Positions 45,231-58,257 of a stretch of 64,000 bases of DNA are shown piece after piece; the first letter of the stretch is position 1, and the number at the start of each line of letters is the position of its first letter. The position numbers and the translations under genes are program-made. Source of the DNA: Piscinibacter sp. HJYY11 (lineage in GTDB: Bacteria > Pseudomonadota > Gammaproteobacteria > Burkholderiales > Burkholderiaceae_C); contig NZ_JAERQZ010000001.1 in assembly GCF_016735515.1 (NCBI RefSeq), positions 1,116,001-1,180,000 on the forward strand, read 5' to 3'. Below the pieces are notes generated by a model that was given only the letters and a program-made list of their open reading frames with translations, was not told the DNA's origin and made no database searches.

Positions 45231-45253
45231 AATTTGGTCATTCAGCCAAAAAT
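45231..45253. promoter_or_regulatory. TetR operator-like dyad 2
   Basis: TTTGG (45233-45237) and CCAAA (45246-45250) enclose the same 8-bp spacer as dyad 1; centres are 61 bp apart. Sharing half-site and spacing suggests a single dimeric regulator, most simply the TetR protein encoded 11 bp away. Confidence 0.6.
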
Positions 45254-45263
45254 ACCTCACGCC

Positions 45264-45887
45264 ATGCCCCGCACTCCCAGCGTCACCAACACCGAGAGCC
45301 GCCGCGCCGCCATCGTGGCGGCGATGCTCCCCGTCATGGCCCGGCACGGCTACGAGAAGGCGACCATCCAGGCCATCGCACGAGAGGCGGGCCTGACGCC
45401 GGGGCTCATCCACTACCACTTCAAGAGCAAGCAGGAGATCCTGGTGTCGCTGGTGGCGGCGATCGTCGAGTTCGCGCGAACGCGTTACGAGAGCCGCTCG
45501 GCCGCATCGGCGAGCCCGGCGGACCGGCTGCGCGCCTACGTGCAGGCGCGACTGGGCCTGGGCACTGGTGCCGCACCCGACATGGTGGCGGCCTGGGTGA
45601 TGATCGGCGCCGAAGCGGTCCGCCAGCCTGAAGTGCGGGTGCTCTACGAGGAGGCCATCGCGCAGGAACTGGCACTGCTCAAGCAGCTGCTGTCGGCGTG
45701 CCTGGCCGAGAAGCGCCGTACCACCGACTCGGCCCCCACACTTGCCGCAGGGCTGGTGGCCCTGATGGAAGGCGCCTTCCAGCTGTCGAGCGCCGCCGCG
45801 AACGTGATGCCGGCCGGCTATGCCGCCGATGCCGCCATGGCGTTCGCCGCGCACGGCATCGATGCGGCGCCCAGGCGCAAGGCTTAG
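45264..45887 (+). CDS. TetR-family transcriptional regulator
   Basis: A 207-residue TetR protein: helix-turn-helix at about 13-60 (YEKATIQAIAREAGLTPGLIHYHFKSKQEI) and a ligand-binding helical domain. The preceding gap has two TTGG-8-CCAA dyads, so autoregulation and control of the divergent gene pair is likely. The stop overlaps the convergent radical SAM gene by four bases. The ligand is unknown. Confidence 0.92.
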   Translation: MPRTPSVTNTESRRAAIVAAMLPVMARHGYEKATIQAIAREAGLTPGLIHYHFKSKQEILVSLVAAIVEFARTRYESRSAASASPADRLRAYVQARLGLGTGAAPDMVAAWVMIGAEAVRQPEVRVLYEEAIAQELALLKQLLSACLAEKRRTTDSAPTLAAGLVALMEGAFQLSSAAANVMPAGYAADAAMAFAAHGIDAAPRRKA

Positions 45888-47803
45888 GCCCTGGCCAGCG
45901 CCTTGGCGATGTGGTGCCGCTGCACCTTGGTCTTGGGCACGGGGAAGTCGAACCACATGCGCACGTCTTCCTCCAGCCCGATGCCGTGCATGAAGTTGTA
46001 GAGCGCCTTCTTGAGCCCGACGCCGAGCGCATCGTGGTCGGTGCCGGTGGGGTCGATGAAGCCGATGTCGTTCTTCGCGAAGCTGACCGGCGGCAGCGGC
46101 TGCAGGGTGACGCCGTATTCCTCGGGGTTCTGGCCGACCGGTGAATGCACAGTGCAGGCGAAGCGGTGGAAAAAGCCCGACTGGATGCAGCCCTGCTCGA
46201 AGAGCTGGCGCACGTATTCCAGCGCGTCGACCGTGTCTTGCACCGTCTGCGTGGGAAAGCCATACATCAGGTAGGCGTGCACCAGGATCCCAGCGTCGCT
46301 GAACGACTTGGTCACGCGCGCCACCTGCTCGACCGACACGCCCTTCTTCATCAGGTTGAGCAGACGGTCGGAGGCGACCTCCAGCCCACCCGAGATCGCG
46401 ATGCAGCCGCTGTCGGCCATCTGCTGGCAGAGCTCGCGGCTGAACGATTTCTCGAAGCGGATGTTGCCCCACCACGAGACGGAGAGATTCCGCGCGATGA
46501 GCTCGGCCGAGAGTGTCTTCAGTGCCTTGGGCGGTGCGGCTTCGTCGACGAAGTGGAAGCCGGTCTGGCCGGTTTCCTTGACGATGGCCTCGATGCGGTC
46601 GACCAGCGTGGCGGCCGACGCGCCTTCGTAGCGCGAGATGTAGTCGAGGCTCACGTCGCAGAAGCTGCACTTCTTCCAGTAGCAGCCGTGCGCCACCGTG
46701 AGCTTGTTCCAGCGCCCGTCGCTCCACAGCCGGTTCATCGGGTTGAGCATGTCGAGCAGCGAGAGGTAGCTGTGCAGCGGCAGACCGTCCCAGGTCGGCG
46801 TGCCGACGTCGGAGAAGGCGATGTCGGCTTCCATCATGTTGACGTAGCGCACCACGCCGGTCTCGTCGCGCAGGAAGGTGCGCACCAGACGCTGCTGCGA
46901 TCGCCTGCCCTGCAGGTGCTCCAGCAGCGAAAGCAAGGGGCGCTCGCCGGCGTCGAGCGTGAGGTAGTCGAAGTGGTCGAACACGCGCGGCTCGCTGAGC
47001 TCGCGCAGCTCGGTGTTGACGAAGCCGCCGCCGAGCACGGTGGTGATGTGCGGGTGGCGGGCCTTCACGGCCTGTGCGATGCGGAAGGCCGCGTACACCG
47101 AGCCGGGGAACGGCACGGAAACCAGCACCACGTTCGGCTGGTGGCGATCGATCGCCGCGAGTGTCAGCTCGACCAGCGTGCGGTCGACGAGGTTCAGCGG
47201 CTCCGCCAGCGCTTCCGCCAGCGGGTCGAAGCTCGGCTGGCTCTGCGCGAGCGATTCGGCATAGCGCACGAACTCGAAGCGCGGGTCGATGGCGTCGCGC
47301 AGCACGTCGGCCAGGTCGTTGAGGTACAGCGTGGCCAGGTGGCGTGCGCGGTCCTGCATGCCCAGCGCGCCAAAGGCCCAGGCGAGCGGATCGCCGCCGC
47401 TTCCATCGTCATAGAGGTCGCTGTAGACCTCGAGCGACTCGAAGCGCGCGCCTTCGGGCAGGAAGCCGCGGCTTGCGATGCGGTGGCCGAGCGTCGGGTC
47501 ACGGCCTTGCAGGAAGGCGATGGTCGGGCCGATGGTGGTGCGGTAGCGGTCGAACTGGTCGACGAAGGCCTGGACCTGCGGTGTGCGCGCCGCGCGCGGC
47601 AAGGCCTCGATCTCGGCCCGGACCTGCTGCAGCCCCTCGGACGACAGGAGCTTCAGCACGAGCGCCAGGGCGAGGTCTTCCTGCACCGCGGCGATGCCGC
47701 GCGAGCGCAGGAAGCCGGTGAGGTAGGCGGTGGACGGGTATGGCGTGTTGAGCTGCGTCATCGGCGGGATGACGGAGAGCACGCGGGGTACTGCAATGGG
47801 CAT
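45884..47803 (-). CDS. B12-binding-type radical SAM protein with CX4CX2C motif
   Basis: A 639-residue protein. A Rossmann-like cobalamin-type domain at about 165-310 precedes a radical SAM core whose cluster motif is Cys374-x4-Cys379-x2-Cys382 (GCYWKKCSFCD), one residue longer than CX3CX2C. An SAM-binding GGLE and a YGFPTQT element follow. No His for B12 binding is certain. Members methylate or rearrange unactivated carbons, often in peptide or antibiotic pathways; no precursor peptide is evident near it. The start ATG at 47803 begins MPIAVPRVLSVIPP. Substrate unknown. Confidence 0.85.
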   Translation of the reverse strand: MPIAVPRVLSVIPPMTQLNTPYPSTAYLTGFLRSRGIAAVQEDLALALVLKLLSSEGLQQVRAEIEALPRAARTPQVQAFVDQFDRYRTTIGPTIAFLQGRDPTLGHRIASRGFLPEGARFESLEVYSDLYDDGSGGDPLAWAFGALGMQDRARHLATLYLNDLADVLRDAIDPRFEFVRYAESLAQSQPSFDPLAEALAEPLNLVDRTLVELTLAAIDRHQPNVVLVSVPFPGSVYAAFRIAQAVKARHPHITTVLGGGFVNTELRELSEPRVFDHFDYLTLDAGERPLLSLLEHLQGRRSQQRLVRTFLRDETGVVRYVNMMEADIAFSDVGTPTWDGLPLHSYLSLLDMLNPMNRLWSDGRWNKLTVAHGCYWKKCSFCDVSLDYISRYEGASAATLVDRIEAIVKETGQTGFHFVDEAAPPKALKTLSAELIARNLSVSWWGNIRFEKSFSRELCQQMADSGCIAISGGLEVASDRLLNLMKKGVSVEQVARVTKSFSDAGILVHAYLMYGFPTQTVQDTVDALEYVRQLFEQGCIQSGFFHRFACTVHSPVGQNPEEYGVTLQPLPPVSFAKNDIGFIDPTGTDHDALGVGLKKALYNFMHGIGLEEDVRMWFDFPVPKTKVQRHHIAKALARA

Positions 47804-47830
47804 GTGGCAAGTCTGCCACGTGCCCTGCGC

Positions 47831-49195
47831 TCAGCTCGTCTTCGACGGTCGCAGCAGCCGCCAGGCCATGGTCCCCATCACGCCCAAGGCCGCGAGCAAC
47901 ACGCCCCAGAGCCACAGCTTGCGCGATGGTGCCGGCGCGGACGGCGCCGGGGCGCTGGCGGGCGCGGGCGCGGGCGTCGCCACCGGCGCGGCCACGACCG
48001 GCATGACGACGGAGGCCGTGTCCACCGGCAAGGGGTCGTGGGGCTTGCGGGTCGGCATCAGCTGGGCCAGCGACATCGCCGTGGCGGCCTCGCCGCCCCA
48101 GGCCAGCCGGAATGGCGCAGGCTCGCGCGCCAGGAACACGAGCGTCGCGGCCGGCGCGCCGATGCGGATCGTCGGCGGCCTGGCGCCGAGCTGCACCATG
48201 CCGCCCTGCGGCTGCACGCGCAGCTGCGTCACCGCGCCGGCGTCGAGCCGCAGCGGTTGCGAGCGCACGTCGCCCTCGGGCAGGCGCAGCCAGTAGGCGG
48301 TGGTGCGTTGCAGGAACGTCCAGTCGGGCGTGGGCGACGGCGCGGCGGGCGAGTCCTTGTGGCGAATGCCGCGCAGGTGGTCGCGCAGGCGCTGCCGGTG
48401 CGAGCGGCCGCGCGCCGGCGCTGGCTCGCCGCGGTCACGCTGCACCAGCAGGTCGACCGAGGCCAGCGTGTTGGCATCGGCGAGCTGCCATTCCAGGCGA
48501 TCGAGCGGCAGGTGGCGCGGCAGCGTGAAGTCGCAATGCTCGGCGGTGCATTGCGTGGGCGCGAGCGGCTCGCTCCACTGCACGGGCGGCATGGCCGCGT
48601 AGTGGGTGACGCTCGTGACCTTCGCCGCGCTAAGCGGCGGCAGCGCGCTGCCGGTTTGCGGAGGCAGCCGGAGGTAGCGCGCCCGCAGGCCCGACAGGTC
48701 GAAGCGCGTGTGCTCGAGCCGCAGGCCCTGCCGCTGCAGCGACAGCAGCTGCGCCGCGCCCGTGTGCAGGCGCCACTGCTGCAGGTCGTCGCTGGCCTCG
48801 ATGGCAAAGCTATAGACGCCGTGCGTGCCGGGCTTCACGGCAAGGTTCAGCTCGAGCAAGGTGCCGGGTACCTTGCGCAGGTCGACGATCCAGCCGCCCT
48901 GCTGCGAGGCGGTGACCGCCGAAGCCGCCGCCGGCGCCTGGAAGAACGGCACCGCATGCTGCCGCTCCTCGGCGGTGGACGATGGCGGCTCGTCGACCCA
49001 TGCATGCGGCACCGGCTCGCCGCGCGCGTTGAGCACGCGGATGTCGCCCAGGTCGGCACGGCTCGCCTGCGCCAGCACCGCGAGCGGCAGCGTGAGGCCG
49101 TGGTACGGCGCCTTGCCCTGCAGCGTCAACGGGGCTTCGCCGGCCCAGGCCGGCATTGCACAGGCCAGCAAGGCCCACCCCACGCTATGCCGCAT
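47831..49195 (-). CDS. DUF3999-family protein
   Basis: A 454-residue envelope protein: signal peptide 1-18 (MPAWA), a beta-rich periplasmic region, a Pro/Ala-rich linker (about 395-425), and one membrane segment (about 428-447) before a short basic tail. It follows the DUF2339 gene with an 11-bp overlap; DUF3999 proteins usually pair with DUF2339. Function unknown. Confidence 0.85.
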   Translation of the reverse strand: MRHSVGWALLACAMPAWAGEAPLTLQGKAPYHGLTLPLAVLAQASRADLGDIRVLNARGEPVPHAWVDEPPSSTAEERQHAVPFFQAPAAASAVTASQQGGWIVDLRKVPGTLLELNLAVKPGTHGVYSFAIEASDDLQQWRLHTGAAQLLSLQRQGLRLEHTRFDLSGLRARYLRLPPQTGSALPPLSAAKVTSVTHYAAMPPVQWSEPLAPTQCTAEHCDFTLPRHLPLDRLEWQLADANTLASVDLLVQRDRGEPAPARGRSHRQRLRDHLRGIRHKDSPAAPSPTPDWTFLQRTTAYWLRLPEGDVRSQPLRLDAGAVTQLRVQPQGGMVQLGARPPTIRIGAPAATLVFLAREPAPFRLAWGGEAATAMSLAQLMPTRKPHDPLPVDTASVVMPVVAAPVATPAPAPASAPAPSAPAPSRKLWLWGVLLAALGVMGTMAWRLLRPSKTS

Positions 49196-52100
49196 GTGCT
49201 GCCTCCTTGCGGCTGGGCGGCACGGGGGCGAAGTAGCCCACGAGCAGCAGCAACAGCCCGACCACGATGAACGACACGATGCGGTAGAGGCCGCCGCTGT
49301 CGGCCAGCTCCACGAAGAAGAGCTTCAACACCACGACGGCCAGCAGCGCCGCACCGACCACCCACACCGCGCGCTCGACGCGCTTGTGGCCGAGCATCAT
49401 CAGCGCCACGCCGACGATGGCCCAGGCCACCGACAGCGCGGCCTGCGTGAGCGTCGAGTCCATCAGCGCCCCGCTCTCCCACGGCACGCCGGCCCAGTGG
49501 TGACAGGTGCGCAGCACCATGCCGGTGTAGAGCGCGAACGCCGTGGCACCCAGGCCGGCCAGCAACGCCTGGCGCGGCAGCTGAGTGCCGGCCGGCAAGG
49601 CACGGTGCCAGAGGAAGAGCGACAGCAGCACCAGGCCCTGCCCTGCTTCGAGCGGGTTCAGCAAGGGCACGTAAGGGAGCGGCGCAGTTTCGCCCTCCTG
49701 CGTGTTGCCGACCCACAGCCACAGCAGCAGGTACAGCGCGACCGGCACACACGCCACCACGAGATAAGGCATGCGGAAGGTCGTGAGCGGCCAGCGCTGC
49801 AGCACGGCCGGCCGTGTGATCGCTGCGAGCACGAGCGCCGGCACCAGCACCCAGCCCAGCACCGGCCAGGCCGAGCCGGCTTCGCCCCAGCCGGCGGTGA
49901 GCCACTGCGCCTCGCGCGCGGCGAGCAGCAGGAAGAGCCAGAACCCGCCCACGTGCAAGGGCGCGATCGCCGAGTCGGACCACCAGCGCGACAAGGCGCG
50001 CAACAACACCACATGCCACGCCAGCGCGAGCGGCCAGACCAGCCAGCCCAGGTGCTGGTGCGGCGCAGCGCCGACAAGCACCATCCCGAGCGCCGGGGTG
50101 CACACCCAGGCCGGCACGGTGGCCCAGGCCGTCTGGCCGAGCACACGCCAGTCGCGCCAGCGTGCGACACCGGTCACCACCACCGAGGTGACGAGCACCC
50201 AGCCGGTGAGCACCGCCGGCCACAGCAGCACCCAGTACTTCTGCGTGCGCAGCAGGTGGCGCCACGCATCGGGCAGCAGCACCTGCGACCACCACGCGAG
50301 GCCCCACAGCACCACGCCCCAGTGCAGCCACGTGGCCCGCTGCCAGGGCACGGCGCGCGGCAGCTTGGCCGAGCGCTGCAGCGCGTCGCCCGAGATCAGG
50401 CCGGCGAGCGTGAGCACGAGCGGTGTCCACAAAGTGAGGCCCGTGCTCGTCTCGGCCCACAGCGCAGGGCCATAGACGAAGAATGCCAGCGCAGAACCGG
50501 GCTGCAGCGCGCCCCAGGCGACGGCCAGCGCCGGATGGCGCAGGCGCAGGCCCAGCCACAACGCGAGCAAGCCGAGCCAGGGCCAGACGCGTGCCGCGAT
50601 GTCGGCCGGCATCACGAAGAGCAGGCTCGACGACAAGGCGCCAACGCCCGCCAGCAAGCCGATGCTGCTGGCAACCGACCACTGCGGCGCGGCTTGCTTC
50701 GCCTCGGCCTCACGCAGCACCGCGCTCAAGGGCAGCCAGGTGCTCGCCAGCAGGCTCACGCCGATCACGGTCGCGGCCACCAGCCCTTGCCAGCCGTTGC
50801 TGAGCATCGCCTGGCCATGCAAGGCGTGCAGCGTGCTTGCGAAACCGGCCAGCGCCACGGCATGCAGCGCCGCACTCGCCCACTGCAGGGCCGGCAGCGG
50901 CTTGCGCGCCTGCACCCAGGCGCAGGCGAAGGCGAGCAGCGAGGTCGCCACACACGCCCACTGCGGCACCAGCAGCAACCAGGCCGCAAGTGCCAGTGCC
51001 GCCAGGCCGATCCACAGTTGGCCGATGACGCCGGCGGCCTCCCAGCCGCCCTGCTGGTCGACTGCCGCGCGGCGGGCCACGAAGAACATCGCGAACGCGC
51101 TCGCCGAGAGCATCAGCACGCCCAGCACCGAGCCGGTGAAGAGCGGCGTGCCCGGCGAGAAGTCGAAGCCGAGCGCGCTCACCAGCCGCAGCGTGGCCGC
51201 CGCCAGCACCAGCAGCGCGAATGCCCGCGCATAGCGCCGCTGCTGCCGCACGCCGAGCCAGAACATGCCGGCCGCTTCCACCGCCCAGGTGGCGCCCGTC
51301 CATTCGCCTTCGAGCGCGAGCGGGATCGCCAGCGTGCCGAAAATCACGGCGACGATCACGTAGGCCTCGCCCAGCAAGGCGTAGCGCACATTGCCGCCTC
51401 TGAGCAGGACGCCACCGAGCAGCAGGTAGAAGAGCGCAAAGCCGACCGCCGCCCACGCGGGGCCGAACTCCCAGCCGCGCACCATCAGGTATTGCAGGCC
51501 GTAGCTTGCGAGCGGCACGCCAAAGGCCAGCGTGCTGTCGACACGGCCCACCTGCGCCAGCGTCTGCGCCGCGCGCTGCGAGATCGGGCGACGCGCATCG
51601 GGCTCGTCGCCCTGCGCGAGCGCACGTCGCGCGAAGAGCACGCCCACCAGCGTGAAGAGCACGAAGAAGAACAGCAGGAAGGCCTGCGTGCTCGGGTAGT
51701 GCGCGTCGGTGTAGTGCTTGTGGGCCCAGGCGCCGGCGAGCGCGAAGGTGCCCACCGCGCCGATCAGGTTGAGCGGCCGCCAGGCACGGAACCACGCCAT
51801 CAGGAAGATGCCCACGTCGAGCACCGCGAGGTAGCTGAAGAGCGCGATGTGGTTGCCGCTGCCGGTGGACACCAGCACCGGCGCGGCAAAGCCCTCGGCT
51901 GCGGCCACGTAGGCGAGCCACGGCGCGTTCTGCGCCATCGCGAGCACGGCGCTCAGGAGCGTGACGGCCAAGAGGAAGCCGAAGGCGAGCTCGGCTGGCA
52001 GCAGGTGGCTGATCTTGAGCGCCGCAAGCGTGGTGAGGTAGAAGACGCCGATGCCCGCGCCTTGCAGGATCAGGCCGTAGCCATCCTTGCGCTCGCGCAG

Positions 52101-52865
52101 GCGCCAGCCGAGCACCAGCAGCACCGCGCCGAGCAGCGCGACGCCGGCATAGCGCAGCTCCACCGGCACCGTCACGCGCTCGGCCGCATAGCGCAGCAGG
52201 AAGGCCAGTCCCAGGAAGAGGATGAGCACGCCGACCTTGACGATGGTGTTGCCACCGAAGATGAGCTTGCTCAGGAACGGCGGCAGGCGCTCCTGCAGCG
52301 TGGGCTGAGGCACGGGCGCAGGCCGTGGGGCCGGTGGACGCGCAGGCGTGGGCGCTGCGGCTGGCGTGGCGGCCTGTGCCGGCGTGGGCACGTCGAGCGG
52401 CAATGGCTGCGTGTCGGGCTGTTCATTGACAGGCGTCGGCGCCGGTGCAGGCTCCAGCGCAGGCAGCGAGAAGCTCGCCGGCGCGGCCTCGGGGATCGGG
52501 GCGGCCATCGGCGCAGGCGCGAGGTCGGGCAGGTCGAACGCCAAAGGCTCCGACACCGACACCGACGCCGGGGCCGCGGTCGCCACCGGCGCTTGCGACA
52601 GGCGCTTCACCTCAGCCCGCAGCATCGCCACTTCCTGCTCCAGGCGCGCCACACGCGTTTCCATCGGCAGTGGCGGCGGGGTGGAAGGCTTGGCCGCCGT
52701 GGGCTGTGCCGGCGCGGCAGCCGCGGTCTTCGATGCATTCGCCTTGTCGCTCTTCTGCATCATCGAGGCGAGCCCGATGCCCACCCCGAGGCCGATCAGA
52801 CCGCCGATCAGTTCGCCCATTAGCAAACCCAGGATGGCGCCGACCACGCCGAAGATGAACTTCAT
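49185..52865 (-). CDS. DUF2339-family polytopic membrane protein
   Basis: A 1226-residue protein. Residues 5-36 form a Gly-zipper helix, 53-75 a coiled coil (RVARLEQEVAMLRAEVKRL), about 78-175 a low-complexity Pro/Ala linker, and the rest has many (20 or more) membrane segments. It is first in a two-gene unit with DUF3999. DUF2339 proteins are widespread and uncharacterised; a transport or envelope-sensing role is only a guess. The upstream terminator separates it from the transglutaminase operon. Confidence 0.85.
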   Translation of the reverse strand: MKFIFGVVGAILGLLMGELIGGLIGLGVGIGLASMMQKSDKANASKTAAAAPAQPTAAKPSTPPPLPMETRVARLEQEVAMLRAEVKRLSQAPVATAAPASVSVSEPLAFDLPDLAPAPMAAPIPEAAPASFSLPALEPAPAPTPVNEQPDTQPLPLDVPTPAQAATPAAAPTPARPPAPRPAPVPQPTLQERLPPFLSKLIFGGNTIVKVGVLILFLGLAFLLRYAAERVTVPVELRYAGVALLGAVLLVLGWRLRERKDGYGLILQGAGIGVFYLTTLAALKISHLLPAELAFGFLLAVTLLSAVLAMAQNAPWLAYVAAAEGFAAPVLVSTGSGNHIALFSYLAVLDVGIFLMAWFRAWRPLNLIGAVGTFALAGAWAHKHYTDAHYPSTQAFLLFFFVLFTLVGVLFARRALAQGDEPDARRPISQRAAQTLAQVGRVDSTLAFGVPLASYGLQYLMVRGWEFGPAWAAVGFALFYLLLGGVLLRGGNVRYALLGEAYVIVAVIFGTLAIPLALEGEWTGATWAVEAAGMFWLGVRQQRRYARAFALLVLAAATLRLVSALGFDFSPGTPLFTGSVLGVLMLSASAFAMFFVARRAAVDQQGGWEAAGVIGQLWIGLAALALAAWLLLVPQWACVATSLLAFACAWVQARKPLPALQWASAALHAVALAGFASTLHALHGQAMLSNGWQGLVAATVIGVSLLASTWLPLSAVLREAEAKQAAPQWSVASSIGLLAGVGALSSSLLFVMPADIAARVWPWLGLLALWLGLRLRHPALAVAWGALQPGSALAFFVYGPALWAETSTGLTLWTPLVLTLAGLISGDALQRSAKLPRAVPWQRATWLHWGVVLWGLAWWSQVLLPDAWRHLLRTQKYWVLLWPAVLTGWVLVTSVVVTGVARWRDWRVLGQTAWATVPAWVCTPALGMVLVGAAPHQHLGWLVWPLALAWHVVLLRALSRWWSDSAIAPLHVGGFWLFLLLAAREAQWLTAGWGEAGSAWPVLGWVLVPALVLAAITRPAVLQRWPLTTFRMPYLVVACVPVALYLLLWLWVGNTQEGETAPLPYVPLLNPLEAGQGLVLLSLFLWHRALPAGTQLPRQALLAGLGATAFALYTGMVLRTCHHWAGVPWESGALMDSTLTQAALSVAWAIVGVALMMLGHKRVERAVWVVGAALLAVVVLKLFFVELADSGGLYRIVSFIVVGLLLLLVGYFAPVPPSRKEAAHAA

Positions 52866-52917
52866 CGAGTCTCCCTCTGTCTTGTTGGCGGCCGATTATG
52901 GAGGGCGACACACGATG

Positions 52918-52945
52918 AAAAAGGCCCGCCTTTTGGGGGCGGGCC
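52918..52945 (-). terminator. Terminator of the ATP-grasp/transglutaminase operon 2
   Basis: On the minus strand: GGCCCGCC-loop-GGCGGGCC followed by TTTTT, located 50 bp beyond the DUF2126 stop. It separates this operon from the DUF2339 gene. Confidence 0.9.
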
Positions 52946-52992
52946 CAGGTATCGCGAGGCAACCCCGGCGGTGCGCCAGGGCAGTACCGACG

Positions 52993-56409
<3,417 letters not shown>

Positions 56410-57252
56410 TCAGGGCTCCGGGGCTTGGGTCTGCTGCTGGGAAAAGGTGGGCACGGCGGGTTCGCCGGCCTGGCGGATGTCGATGCGCACGCGCATGGTC
56501 TCGTCGCCACCGCCTTCGCGCACGCCACGGATGGGCGAGCAGGCGGCGTAGTCGAGCCCGACGGCCAGGCGCACATGGCGCTCGTCCATCAGGCAGCCGT
56601 GGGTGATGTCGACGCTGAGCCAGCGGTGGTGCTCGGGCTCGACGCACACGTCGACCCAGGCGTGGCTCGCGAGGTGCGGCGCATCGGGCGCGTAGAAATA
56701 GCCGCTGACGTAGCGCGCCGGCACGCCGTTGGCGCGGCAGGCGGCGAGGTAGACGTGGGCGTGGTCCTGGCACACCCCGCCGCCCTGCTCCCACGCTTCC
56801 AGCGCCGTGGTCTGCACGTGGGTGGCGCCAGGCTTGTAGCGCACGCGCTGGAGCACGGCCTGCGCGAGCGCCATGGCCGAATCTTCGGTCACGCCATCGG
56901 CGAGGTGCACACGGCCAAGGGCCTTCAGCTGTTCATCGGCCACGGTGAGCCGTGTGCTTCGCAGATAGAGCTGGATGGGCGTGCCCTTGTCCACGAGCCA
57001 CGGCGAGGCATGCGTCTCGACCGTGCCGCCTGCGCGCACCGCGCTGCCATAGGAGCGGCGCGCCAGGCTCCAGGTGTGGGCGAGGTTGCCGTAGCCGTCG
57101 CGCTGCGCATGCAAAGGCGCGGGCGCGGTGACGGTCCACTCGTGCACCGTCTGGTGGGCGCTGGCCTGCGGCGTGAGGCACAGCGACTGCAGGGCGTACT
57201 GCAGCGGCGCGCTGTAGTCGTAGTGGGTGACGTGTTGGATGGTGAGTTTCAT
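56410..57252 (-). CDS. Transglutaminase-like protein, module 2
   Basis: A 280-residue transglutaminase-fold protein with N-terminal beta domain (VTHYDYSAPLQYALQ) and triad Cys161 (GGVCQDHAH), His197 (SHAWVDV) and Asp215 (SVDITHG). It is a paralogue of 38165-39049 and resembles the N-terminal domain of the next gene. It lies between the alpha-E gene (15-bp gap) and the DUF2126 gene. Confidence 0.9.
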   Translation of the reverse strand: MKLTIQHVTHYDYSAPLQYALQSLCLTPQASAHQTVHEWTVTAPAPLHAQRDGYGNLAHTWSLARRSYGSAVRAGGTVETHASPWLVDKGTPIQLYLRSTRLTVADEQLKALGRVHLADGVTEDSAMALAQAVLQRVRYKPGATHVQTTALEAWEQGGGVCQDHAHVYLAACRANGVPARYVSGYFYAPDAPHLASHAWVDVCVEPEHHRWLSVDITHGCLMDERHVRLAVGLDYAACSPIRGVREGGGDETMRVRIDIRQAGEPAVPTFSQQQTQAPEP

Positions 57253-57267
57253 CCAGCACGTCTCACT

Positions 57268-58239
57268 TCAGGCGGCGACCGGAACAAGGAAGTCACGGCT
57301 GATGCCCACACCCAGCGTACCCACACGCTCGAGGAACTGGCTGAGGAACGCATGCAGCCCGGTCGCGAGGATCTCGTCGATGCGACCGAAGCGCAGGTCG
57401 GCCTGCAGGCGGCCGGCGCGGCGCAGCGTCTCGTGCGACTGGTCGTTGGCCACACGCTTGAGGTTGGCCACGACCTCGTCCATGCAGCAGGCGAGCGAGC
57501 GCGGCATGTCGGTGCGCAGGATCAGAAGCTCGGCCACCTTCTCGGGCCGGATCACGTTGCGGTACGCCTTGCGGTAGACCTCGAAACCCGAGACCGAACG
57601 CAGGATCGCCGACCAGTGATAGAAGTCGTACTCCTGGTCGCGCGTGGCACCACTGCCGTTGCCCGCGCCGTAGAACTCGCTTTCGACCGCGTGGAACTTC
57701 ACGTCGAGCATGCGCGCGGTGTTGTCGGCCCGCTCGAGGAAGCTGCCGATGCGCAGGAAGTGGAAGGCCTCGTCCTGCAGCATGGTGCCCACCGTCACGC
57801 CGCGCGAGAGGTGCGAGCGGAACTTCACCCACTCGAAGGCCTCGCCCGGGTCGCGCTCGAAGGCCTTGCTGCGCAGCATGCGCTGGAACTCGATCCAGGT
57901 CTGGTTCTGCGTCTCCCACACCTCGGTGGTGAGGGCGCCGCGCACGGCGCGCGCGTTCTCGCGGGCAGCGAGCAGGCAGTTGTAGATGCTCGACGGGTTC
58001 TTCTCGTCGCCGACCATGTAGGCCATGACCTTGCGCGGGTCGACCTCGCCGTAGCGCGTGTTGTAGTCGTGGCTCAGCTCCGAGATGCTGAGCAGGCCGC
58101 GCCACCCGTTCACGGCGGCATCGGCCGATTGCGGCAGCAGCGAGGTCTGGTAGTTGACGTCGAGCATGCGCGCGGTGTTCTCGGCTCGCTCCATGTAGCG
58201 GGCCATCCAGAAGAGGTGATCGGCAGTTCTTGACAGCAT
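57268..58239 (-). CDS. Alpha-E domain (DUF403) protein, module 2
   Basis: A 323-residue all-helical protein starting LSRTADHLFWMARYMERAENTARM, the alpha-E signature, with a second block near the middle (LRIGSFLERADNTARML). It is the free-standing form of the C-terminal domain of the 822-residue fusion in module 1. It follows the ATP-grasp gene after 18 bases. Role in the amidoligase complex unknown; substrate binding or scaffold is likely. Confidence 0.9.
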   Translation of the reverse strand: MLSRTADHLFWMARYMERAENTARMLDVNYQTSLLPQSADAAVNGWRGLLSISELSHDYNTRYGEVDPRKVMAYMVGDEKNPSSIYNCLLAARENARAVRGALTTEVWETQNQTWIEFQRMLRSKAFERDPGEAFEWVKFRSHLSRGVTVGTMLQDEAFHFLRIGSFLERADNTARMLDVKFHAVESEFYGAGNGSGATRDQEYDFYHWSAILRSVSGFEVYRKAYRNVIRPEKVAELLILRTDMPRSLACCMDEVVANLKRVANDQSHETLRRAGRLQADLRFGRIDEILATGLHAFLSQFLERVGTLGVGISRDFLVPVAA

Positions 58240-58257
58240 TTCAGGCCTCCTCGTCGT

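Noticed and set aside
46145..49270. Plus-strand open frame of about 1040 codons opposite the radical SAM and DUF3999 genes
   Set aside because: Low-complexity composition and no ribosome site; the minus strand encodes the cysteine motif and DUF3999.
48825..52823. Very long plus-strand open frame (over 1300 codons) opposite the DUF2339 gene
   Set aside because: Its product is His/Arg/Gln/Ala-rich with no domain, typical of a shadow frame in GC-rich DNA; the minus-strand gene has clear membrane and coiled-coil structure.
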